Shown here in pieces: positions 15,197 to 20,670 of a stretch of DNA of 20,670 nt. The position numbers were made by a program, and so were the translations under genes. Numbering within the stretch: position 1 is the stretch's first letter; each line of letters opens with the position of its first letter. The notes below the pieces were generated by a model. That model ran no database searches. It was not told the DNA's origin and was given only the letters and a program-made list of their open reading frames with translations. The stretch is from an uncultured Leptotrichia sp. (GTDB taxonomy: Bacteria; Fusobacteriota; Fusobacteriia; Fusobacteriales; Leptotrichiaceae), in contig CALIJH010000072.1 of the NCBI GenBank assembly GCA_938017765.1, positions 1 to 20,670 of the forward strand, read 5' to 3'.

Positions 15197-16280
15197 CGGT
15201 TATCACTTTCCCTTTTTCAATGATAAATTTTTTCCCTTTTATATTCAAATCTTCAGTGGAAGTTATAAAACATTGGATTTTTTTATTTATAAAATAGTCG
15301 AGTATACTCTTTTTTCTCACTTCATCAAAATATGAGGCAATGTCATCCATTATAAATAACGGATATTCATTTTTTTCTTTTACAAGCATATCTATTTCGG
15401 AAATCTTGAGGGAAAAAATAATGGATTTTTTTTCTCCCTGGGAAGAAAAAGATTTCGCAATTTTTCCGTTCAGCTCAAATATAAAATCGTCTTTCTGAGG
15501 TCCTGTCAGACTATATCCCAATATTTTCTCCCTTTCGCTTTTTCTTTTTACCGTTTCCCTGAATTTTATCATTATTTCTTCCCTTGTCTTTTTATCGGTA
15601 TCACCTAAAAAACAGTCATATTTCAGTTTCAGCTCGGATTTTGAATCAAACAGCTTTCTATAATTCAGATTTAGGAGAATGGATATATTTTTTATAAATT
15701 CTCTCCTGTAAATTATTATATCCGTACCTTCTTCCAAAAATTTTTCATTGTATATATCGTATATTTCTTCATTTGTCTTTTTTTCCTTTATGAGTCTGTT
15801 TCTCACTTTCAGAATTTTTTCAAAATTCACTATCGATTTTAGGTAGTCTTTTTTAGCCTGGGATATTTCATAATTAAAGAAATTCCTTCTTACGGACGGA
15901 TTCCCCGTGATAATCTCTATATCTTCGGGAATGAAGGATATTATATTTAGCAATCCTACATAATCAATGTATTTGTTTTTATTTTTATTTATGTAAAAAT
16001 CCTTTTTCTCTTCATTTACATCTATCGCAAGGGCATTTTCTTCATCATTTCTGTTTATATATTTTCCAAAGACGATAACTCTGTTCTTATTATATCTGAA
16101 AAGTTCTTTTATTTTTTTTGTTCTGAAACTTTTTCCAGTTGCTAAAAAATGAACAGCTTCGATAAAAGTTGTTTTACCCTGTCCATTTTTTCCATATATT
16201 AAATTAAAATTTCTGTCAAGTTCCGTTTTTGTATCTTCCAGACATCTGAAATTACTGTAATTTATCTGTTTCAAATACAT
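15186..16280 (-). CDS. recF: DNA replication and repair protein RecF
   Basis: RecF is an SMC-like ATPase that loads RecA at gapped DNA and helps stalled forks. The 364 residues are full length. Walker A is GKNGQGKTT (30-38), the family segment LTGPQKDDF lies at about 258-266, the ABC signature SSQGEKKS at 279-286, and Walker B LFIMDDI at 308-314 followed by ASYFDE. The start has GAGG 6 bp upstream (16287-16290). It begins 37 bp after the S4-domain gene and its end overlaps the DciA-like gene. All motifs look intact. Confidence 0.96.
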   Translation of the reverse strand: MYLKQINYSNFRCLEDTKTELDRNFNLIYGKNGQGKTTFIEAVHFLATGKSFRTKKIKELFRYNKNRVIVFGKYINRNDEENALAIDVNEEKKDFYINKNKNKYIDYVGLLNIISFIPEDIEIITGNPSVRRNFFNYEISQAKKDYLKSIVNFEKILKVRNRLIKEKKTNEEIYDIYNEKFLEEGTDIIIYRREFIKNISILLNLNYRKLFDSKSELKLKYDCFLGDTDKKTREEIMIKFRETVKRKSEREKILGYSLTGPQKDDFIFELNGKIAKSFSSQGEKKSIIFSLKISEIDMLVKEKNEYPLFIMDDIASYFDEVRKKSILDYFINKKIQCFITSTEDLNIKGKKFIIEKGKVITDEK

Positions 16281-16317
16281 ACATTACCTCTTTTTCAGAG
16301 ATTTTTACAATATTTTT

Positions 16318-16551
16318 CTATTTTATTATTATTTTTTCATCATTAAACTCAATAATATCTCCCGAATGCAATTTTTTTCCCCTTCTTGTTTCTATTTCTC
16401 CATTTACCTTTACTTCCCCGTTTTGAATAAAGCTTTTGGCTTCGGCTCCGGAAGCTGTAAAATTTGCCCATTTTAAAAGCTGGTCCAATTTTATAAATTC
16501 TGTATTTATTTCAATTTCTTCGACATTTTCTTCAATATCATCTTTTTTCAT
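16318..16551 (-). CDS. yaaA: S4-domain RNA-binding protein (YaaA/RlbA-like)
   Basis: This is a 77-residue protein. After a short acidic tail (MKKDDIEENVEEIEI), it has the S4 core IKLDQLLKWANFTASGAEAKSFIQNGEVKVNGEIETRRGKKL, with the HSGDIIEF end typical of the YaaA/RlbA family coded beside dnaA. It probably binds structured RNA, perhaps ribosomal. GGAG lies 12 bp before the ATG, a long spacing. It is 28 bp after dnaA and 37 bp before recF. In Bacillus the order is dnaA-dnaN-yaaA-recF; here dnaN is missing between the first two. Confidence 0.92.
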   Translation of the reverse strand: MKKDDIEENVEEIEINTEFIKLDQLLKWANFTASGAEAKSFIQNGEVKVNGEIETRRGKKLHSGDIIEFNDEKIIIK

Positions 16552-16579
16552 AAAAATTTTCAGCTCCTTTTTCTATATA

Positions 16580-17929
16580 TTATTGTACTATTTTCTGCTT
16601 TATTCTGTCCAGTTCTTTTTTAAACACCGCACTTTCTTCCATTCTGCTTTCTATTTTTCTAATGCTGCTTATAACCGTACTGTGGTCTTTTCCTCCGAAA
16701 AGTCCTCCTATCGTAGTCAGATTCAAATCAAGTATGTCTTTTATGAGAAACATTGCTTTTTGTCTTGCATCGACTATTTCCTGTTTCTTTTTTCTCGCTT
16801 TCATTTCCGATACTGGAATTGCATATTCCTGAGAAACTATTTCTATTATCTTTTCAGCAGTTATTTTGGACTGCTGACTTCTTATTCTGTTTGCAAGTTC
16901 GTCCTGTACCTGCTGCAACGTTATTCTTTCATTGAGAAGTTTTGCCCTTGCAGTTATCAGTGTCAGTATTCCTTCGAGTTCTCTCACATTGGAGCTTACC
17001 GAATCTGCTATATATTCTAAAATATTGTCGTCTATTTCTATGTTTTTTGTTTCCACTATATTTTCAAGTATGGCTTTTCTTGTTTCATATCCGGGCTGCT
17101 GTATTTCCGCCGATAGTCCCGAAACAAATCTGGACTCCAGCCTTTTGGACAGATTTTTTATATCTTTAGGATATCTGTCGCTAATCATTATAATCTGTTT
17201 TCCCGACTCCTGCAACTTATTAAAAGTATGGAAAAACTCCTCTTCAGTATCTCCGCCTCCCCTTGCAAATATTTTTTCAAAAAATTGTATATCATCCAGA
17301 AGAAGCACATCAAGACCTCTGAAATTGTCCCTGAAATTTTTTATTCTTCCTTCTCTTATTGCCGTAATATATTCGTTGGTAAATTCCTCGGTAGTACAGT
17401 AAAAAACCCTTTTTTCAGGACTTTTTTCCAGAATTGCATTTCCCACAGCCTGCATCAGATGTGTCTTTCCAAGACCCGAACCCCCATATATAAAAAGCGG
17501 ATTATAAACGGGAATATCATTTTCTATGACTGCAAGACAGGCATTAAAAGCCATTTTACTGTTATCTCCCACTATAAAATTATCAAGCCTGTTTCTTATG
17601 TTCAGCCCTGTTTTCATCTTATTTCTATGTTCTCTTATTCTGAAAGTGCTGTCCTGTATCTGTTCTTTTACTTTTATATTAAAAACAGCCTTTATTTTTT
17701 CATTGGAAACTATAAAAATATCGTTTATTGTTTCTTCTATTTCATTTTTATACTTTTCCATTGCATCTTTCACAAGAGACGAATTACAGTTCAGTAATAA
17801 TGTTCCGTTTGACAAATCGCCCGCTTCGGTATTCTTAAAGTACATATTGTACTCCACATCATTTACAGTCCCCGTTTTTTCAAAGATCTTCAATATTTTT
17901 TCCCATAACTCGGAGGCACTTACTTCCAT
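16580..17929 (-). CDS. dnaA: chromosomal replication initiator DnaA
   Basis: DnaA binds the origin boxes, melts the origin and recruits helicase. The 449 residues cover all four domains. Domain III carries Walker A GGSGLGKT (149-156), Walker B LLLDDIQFF (209-217) and the arginine-finger segment RLESRF (Arg268). Domain IV carries the DNA-recognition signature GGKDHSTVISSI (412-423). A roughly ten-residue stretch EKIFARGGGD (218-227) replaces the shorter usual loop after Walker B. The ATG has AAGGAG at 17937-17942, 7 bp upstream, and a promoter at 17963-17991. It is the first gene of the leftward replication unit. Confidence 0.98.
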   Translation of the reverse strand: MEVSASELWEKILKIFEKTGTVNDVEYNMYFKNTEAGDLSNGTLLLNCNSSLVKDAMEKYKNEIEETINDIFIVSNEKIKAVFNIKVKEQIQDSTFRIREHRNKMKTGLNIRNRLDNFIVGDNSKMAFNACLAVIENDIPVYNPLFIYGGSGLGKTHLMQAVGNAILEKSPEKRVFYCTTEEFTNEYITAIREGRIKNFRDNFRGLDVLLLDDIQFFEKIFARGGGDTEEEFFHTFNKLQESGKQIIMISDRYPKDIKNLSKRLESRFVSGLSAEIQQPGYETRKAILENIVETKNIEIDDNILEYIADSVSSNVRELEGILTLITARAKLLNERITLQQVQDELANRIRSQQSKITAEKIIEIVSQEYAIPVSEMKARKKKQEIVDARQKAMFLIKDILDLNLTTIGGLFGGKDHSTVISSIRKIESRMEESAVFKKELDRIKQKIVQ

Positions 17930-17951
17930 TTTTAAACTCCTTCAAAAATTA

Positions 17952-17975
17952 TTTGTGATATGAATATATCACAAA
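17952..17975. repeat. 24-bp inverted repeat over the dnaA promoter
   Basis: TTTGTGATAT (17952-17961), a GAAT spacer, and ATATCACAAA (17966-17975) form a perfect 10-bp inverted repeat. It covers the -10 box and expected start of dnaA transcription. As DNA it could be a repressor operator. As RNA it could fold only in part, since the transcript starts within it. TGTGA and TCACA half-sites are CRP/FNR-like, but the 10-bp spacing between them is not the standard 6. Confidence 0.55.
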
Positions 17976-17991
17976 AAAATCAAATAATCAA
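17963..17991 (-). promoter_or_regulatory. dnaA promoter
   Basis: On the - strand TTGATT (complement of 17986-17991), a 17-bp spacer and TATATT (complement of 17963-17968), with TG one base upstream of the -10, make a good sigma-70 promoter. Transcription should start near 17956, about 27 bp before the dnaA ATG. Confidence 0.7.
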
Positions 17992-18008
17992 GGCAACCTC
18001 TTTTAAAC

Positions 18009-18329
18009 TTTTCCACATACTTTTCCACATAATCAAAAGCTATTTTAGAAATATTTTTGACTTTTCCACATTTACACTATGTTTTCCACATTGGTTTCTT
18101 TTCTTATTTCACAAACAAAAATTTTTTTTCCCACATCCAAATTTTTTTTCTTAATTTTTCGTTTAAAAAAAGTGGATAATTATTTATCCACATTTTACCC
18201 TGAAAATAACAACAGTTTTTTATTTTACAAAACTTTCGTTTTTCAAACTTCCAACAAAAAAACACCCTATAATAATACTAATAATAAATAATGTATTTTA
18301 ATATATTATCTATTATATACTGTGGAAAC
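18009..18329. other. chromosomal replication origin (oriC) with DnaA boxes
   Basis: The dnaA upstream region carries four exact copies of TTTTCCACA on the + strand (18009-18017, 18021-18029, 18062-18070, 18082-18090) and one perfect consensus box TTATCCACA (18184-18192). A near box lies on the - strand (18171-18179), forming an inverted pair with the perfect box around a 4-bp gap. Weaker boxes are TTTCCCACA (18127-18135) and a - strand GTTTCCACA (18321-18329). The stretch 18268-18319 is almost pure AT and holds six successive TAA/TAC triplets (18270-18287), a possible unwinding element. No gene lies between dnaA and the riboswitch. Confidence 0.85.
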
Positions 18330-18337
18330 AAAAAAAC

Positions 18338-18365
18338 TTGACTTTCAAAATATTTGTGGTATCAT
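18338..18365 (+). promoter_or_regulatory. promoter of the riboswitch-nik unit
   Basis: TTGACT (18338-18343), a 16-bp spacer and TATCAT (18360-18365) with TG at 18357-18358 form a promoter with an extended -10. Transcription would start near 18372, just before the aptamer. It diverges from dnaA and abuts the rightmost DnaA box. Confidence 0.7.
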
Positions 18366-18376
18366 ATAAAATATAA

Positions 18377-18530
18377 AAATATAGGTGTTTACAAAACTTA
18401 ATAAGGAAACCGGTTAGAATCCGGTACAGCCACCTCTACTGTGATACTGACGAAAGTATATAGACCACTGGAGAAAATTCGGGAAGGATACGAGTAGAAC
18501 GAAGTTAGTCAGGAGACTTGCCTAATATTT
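18377..18530 (+). ncRNA. cobalamin riboswitch aptamer
   Basis: The B12 box AGTCAGGAGACTTGCC stands at 18507-18522, differing from the common form by one U for C. Upstream are the ACCGG/CCGGT hairpin (18409-18425), a GCCACC...CTGTG segment (18429-18443), CCACTGG and the conserved GGGAAGG (18481-18487), in canonical order. The flanks AAATATAGG and CCTAATATTT can close the outer P1 stem. Adenosylcobalamin or a related corrinoid binding should switch off the downstream transporter genes. The family match is strong; the exact ends are approximate. Confidence 0.92.
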
Positions 18531-18537
18531 AAATTAT

Positions 18538-18560
18538 AATTTTTCGGGAAGGGAAAAATT
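18538..18560 (+). promoter_or_regulatory. hairpin in the riboswitch expression platform
   Basis: AATTTTTC (18538-18545) pairs with GAAAAATT (18553-18560) around a GGGAAGG loop. It follows the aptamer directly and no T run follows, so it is not a terminator. Its position fits the P13-type hairpin whose loop contacts the aptamer. Part of its sequence (CGGGAA) is complementary to the loop TTCCCG of the downstream terminator, so an alternative pairing is possible. Confidence 0.45.
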
Positions 18561-18645
18561 TAATATATAATTATAGATGAAATATTAAACACATTTCAAA
18601 ACACAACATTCATCCATTTTTTCGTCTATTCTGGATATATGACCT

Positions 18646-18673
18646 GATTCAACTTTCCCGGTTGAATTTTTTT
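18646..18673 (+). terminator. riboswitch-controlled intrinsic terminator
   Basis: ATTCAAC (18647-18653) pairs with GTTGAAT (18661-18667) around TTTCCCG, with a G-U pair extending the stem, followed by a run of T to 18673. It lies between the aptamer and the permease gene, so the riboswitch probably acts by premature termination. The stem is A/U-rich and modest in strength. Confidence 0.75.
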
Positions 18674-18740
18674 ATTTACATTAGAAAAATTACCTTATAA
18701 AAAAGTCATCCATTCACTACTAAAATTATAAATCTTTGAA

Positions 18741-18792
18741 AAGGAGAAAGAACTGCCTTATAAATAAAAAAAACAGTTCTCACAAAAAAATG
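18741..18792 (+). promoter_or_regulatory. distant ribosome site with intervening hairpin before the NikB start
   Basis: AAGGAG (18741-18746) is 43 bp from the ATG at 18790. Between them AGAACTG (18749-18755) can pair with CAGTTCT (18774-18780) around an 18-base A/U loop. Folding would leave about 11 unpaired bases between ribosome site and ATG, a workable distance. The unfolded mRNA would have no usable spacing. Confidence 0.5.
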
Positions 18793-19731
18793 AAAAAAAA
18801 CAAGAAATTTTTAAAATATATTATACAGATACTCATTGTACTTTTCGGAATAAGTTTTCTGACATTCTGTCTTGTTTATATATCCCCGGGAGATCCTGCC
18901 GAAGTGATGCTGACAGAATGCGGACATATTCCCACACCCGAACTTCTGGCACAGACAAGAGCTGATTTGGGTCTGGATAAGCCTTTTTATGTCCAGTATT
19001 GGAAATGGCTGTTCGGAGTATTACAGGGAAATTTTGGAAAATCATATTCACTAAGAATACCCGTAATTCAGAAAATAGCTTCGGCATTTATGCCTACATT
19101 ATATCTTTCATTTATGTCATTATTTCTGATGTGTTTAATTTCCATACCTCTTGGAATATTCGCAGCGGTAAAGGAAAATAAATGGCAGGATTATCTAATA
19201 AGAATGATGACATTTATAGGAATGTCGATACCAAGTTTCTGGCTTGGACTTGTACTGTTGAGTATATTCGGAGTTACACTGAAAATGGTATCGGTATCGG
19301 GAGGAAAAGCCGATTTCAAATCAATAATTTTACCTGCATTTACAATAGCGGTAGCTATGTCAGCAAAATATATAAGACAGATAAGACACATATTTCTCGA
19401 AGAATTGAGCAAAAGTTATGTAACAGGTGCAAGAATGAGAGGAATAAAAGAAAGAGATATTTTATGGAAGCATGTATTACCGAACGCAATGTTACCTATA
19501 ATAACACTTTTAGGTCTTTCCCTCGGAAGTCTTTTAGGAGGAACGGCAGTCGTAGAAATAGTGTATAACTGGCCGGGAATGGGAAAAATGGCGGTAAAAG
19601 CCATATCTTCTCAAGATTATCCGCTAATTCAGGCTTATGTCCTTATAATTGCATTTTTATATTTGATAGTAAACATTACAGTGGATATTTCATATAAATA
19701 TCTGGATGCAAGAGTCGAGGAGGTAATCTAA
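18790..19731 (+). CDS. nikB: Nik/Dpp-type ABC transporter permease (NikB-like)
   Basis: This is an integral membrane permease of the peptide/nickel ABC family. From ATG 18790 it has 313 residues: a first membrane segment (KYIIQILIVLFGISFLTFCLV), then GDPAEVML and the NikB-like segment PTPELLAQTRADLGLDKPFYVQYWKWL, five further hydrophobic segments, and the ATPase-contact EAA loop GARMRGIKERDILWKHVLPNA. A TTG at 18736 would add 18 basic residues, but the Shine-Dalgarno would then lie inside the gene, so the ATG is preferred. The cobalamin riboswitch upstream makes cobalt uptake for B12 synthesis the likely role; nickel is possible and peptide is less likely. The partner permease follows after 2 bp. 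Confidence 0.88.
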   Translation: MKKNKKFLKYIIQILIVLFGISFLTFCLVYISPGDPAEVMLTECGHIPTPELLAQTRADLGLDKPFYVQYWKWLFGVLQGNFGKSYSLRIPVIQKIASAFMPTLYLSFMSLFLMCLISIPLGIFAAVKENKWQDYLIRMMTFIGMSIPSFWLGLVLLSIFGVTLKMVSVSGGKADFKSIILPAFTIAVAMSAKYIRQIRHIFLEELSKSYVTGARMRGIKERDILWKHVLPNAMLPIITLLGLSLGSLLGGTAVVEIVYNWPGMGKMAVKAISSQDYPLIQAYVLIIAFLYLIVNITVDISYKYLDARVEEVI

Positions 19732-19733
19732 TA

Positions 19734-20555
19734 TTGGAAAAAGTAAAATTCACAGGAAAAAATATTCGGATGATGATATTTTTTTCATTGGCTGTAATAG
19801 TAATATTAGTAGCTATTTTTGCTCCCATTATAGTACCAAAGGATCCTTTTAAAGCTGTAGCTCCCAGCTTGCAGGCTCCGTCCAAGGAGTATATTTTTGG
19901 AACGGATCAGCTCGGAAGAGATTTATTTTCAAGAATTATATATGGTTCCAGATATTCGATATTTATGACTTTGACTTTAATTTTTATAGTCTTTGCTGTA
20001 GGTACAGTACTGGGAGTAATAGCCGGTTATTTCGGAGGAATAGTGGATACTGTAATAATGAGACTTGGAGATATGATGATAGCATTCCCGGGACTCATAC
20101 TTGCCATAGCCATAGCAGGACTCTTAAGTCCAAATGTAAAAAATTCAATTATAGCCATAGCTATAGTTACTTGGATAAAATATGCAAGACTTTCGAGGAG
20201 CATGGTACTGAAAATAAAGCAGGAACTGTATGTGAAAGCTGCAAAAATAACAGGAAGTAGAGATTACTCAATAATATTCAAATATATAATGCCCAATATG
20301 ATAACTACTATGATAGTAACGGCTGTTTCAGATATGGGAACTTTGATGCTTGAAATAGCGGCTCTTTCATTTTTAGGATTTGGAGCTCAGCCTCCGATAC
20401 CTGAATGGGGAGCAATGCTCAATGAAGGAAGGGAGACTTATACAAGAGCTCCTTGGACGATGATTTATCCGGGTCTTGCCATAGTAACGGTAGTAATTAT
20501 TTTCAATATGTTGGGAGACTCTGTAAGGGATTTAGTGGATATAAAAAATGAATAA
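19734..20555 (+). CDS. nikC: Nik/Dpp-type ABC transporter permease (NikC-like)
   Basis: This is the second permease of the same importer, 273 residues. It has an N-terminal membrane segment (MMIFFSLAVIVILVAIFAPII), the family motif HGTDQLGRD-like FGTDQLGRDLFSRIIYG, four or five further membrane segments, an EAA loop near KAAKITGSRDYSIIFKYIMPN, and the end GFGAQPPIPEWGAML and NMLGDSVRDLVD. The start is a TTG with GAGGAGG at 19717-19723 inside the end of nikB; no better start is present. It is co-transcribed with nikB under riboswitch control. No substrate-binding or ATPase gene is in the window; these probably lie to the right. No terminator is visible after it within 115 bp. Confidence 0.88.
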   Translation: MEKVKFTGKNIRMMIFFSLAVIVILVAIFAPIIVPKDPFKAVAPSLQAPSKEYIFGTDQLGRDLFSRIIYGSRYSIFMTLTLIFIVFAVGTVLGVIAGYFGGIVDTVIMRLGDMMIAFPGLILAIAIAGLLSPNVKNSIIAIAIVTWIKYARLSRSMVLKIKQELYVKAAKITGSRDYSIIFKYIMPNMITTMIVTAVSDMGTLMLEIAALSFLGFGAQPPIPEWGAMLNEGRETYTRAPWTMIYPGLAIVTVVIIFNMLGDSVRDLVDIKNE

Positions 20556-20633
20556 TATAAATTATAAATAATATAAAATTATCTATTATTCTGTCTTGAT
20601 ATGAAATATGGAATTTATTATAAAAATTTAGGT

Positions 20634-20655
20634 TTTATGACATATTTATGACATA
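20634..20655 (+). repeat. tandem 11-bp repeat near a TATAAT box
   Basis: TTTATGACATA occurs twice head to tail (20634-20644, 20645-20655), followed by TTT and a perfect TATAAT at 20663-20668. An 11-bp period puts both copies on about one face of the helix, as in some activator sites. The next gene lies outside the window, so the role cannot be judged. Confidence 0.4.
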
Positions 20656-20670
20656 TTTTTATTATAATTT

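Noticed and set aside
17954..17973. CRP/FNR-type site over the dnaA promoter
   Set aside because: Half-sites TGTGA and TCACA are there, but spacing is 10 bp, not 6, so a standard CRP site is not supported.
17960..18291. + strand frames across the origin
   Set aside because: They consist of Phe/Lys/Ser-rich translation of DnaA boxes and T runs, with no ribosome sites.
1..20670. CRISPR arrays, tRNA and rRNA genes
   Set aside because: No regularly spaced repeats with unique spacers and no tRNA or rRNA-like sequence were seen by eye.

Overview
This is a 20.7-kb, very AT-rich window carrying a chromosomal replication origin region. Gene content and order (dnaA, an S4-domain gene, recF, a DUF721/DciA gene, remB, a TPR gene, a kinase-like gene, gyrB, gyrA), the strong A/T codon bias, and protein style point to Fusobacteriota, most likely Leptotrichia or a close relative. 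The lineage is inferred from general resemblance; no search was run.

Left part, + strand (1-5513). A possible right end of an insertion sequence lies at about 91-102. It is followed by an apparent envelope operon: a secreted protein of a conserved uncharacterised family, a secreted S66-type LD-carboxypeptidase whose real N-terminus lies upstream of its first ATG and has no standard start codon, and an OmpR-type response regulator with its sensor kinase. A second short unit encodes two exported small proteins (DUF3060-like and PepSY) and ends in a strong bidirectional terminator.

Middle, - strand (5526-17991). Read from the origin leftward, one unit runs dnaA, S4 protein, recF, DciA-like protein, remB and TPR protein. 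A second unit has its own good promoter at 12654-12682 and runs WaaP/RIO-like kinase, gyrB, gyrA, Usp-like protein and a YfcE-type phosphoesterase. A candidate 55-residue membrane peptide may lie at its end. dnaN, usually next to dnaA, is absent from the cluster. Several real starts differ from the longest reading frame: gyrB, the kinase gene and the Usp gene start at internal ATGs with good Shine-Dalgarno sites, and gyrA has an ambiguous start behind a short in-frame leader ORF.

Origin and right part (17930-20670). The dnaA upstream region has a promoter overlapped by a 24-bp inverted repeat and about eight DnaA boxes, mostly TTTTCCACA, plus an AT-rich stretch with a TAA-type triplet run. 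Diverging from dnaA is a cobalamin riboswitch with a promoter and an intrinsic terminator. It controls two Nik/Dpp-type ABC permease genes, probably a cobalt (or nickel) importer whose other subunits lie outside the window. The window ends in a tandem 11-bp repeat beside a TATAAT box.
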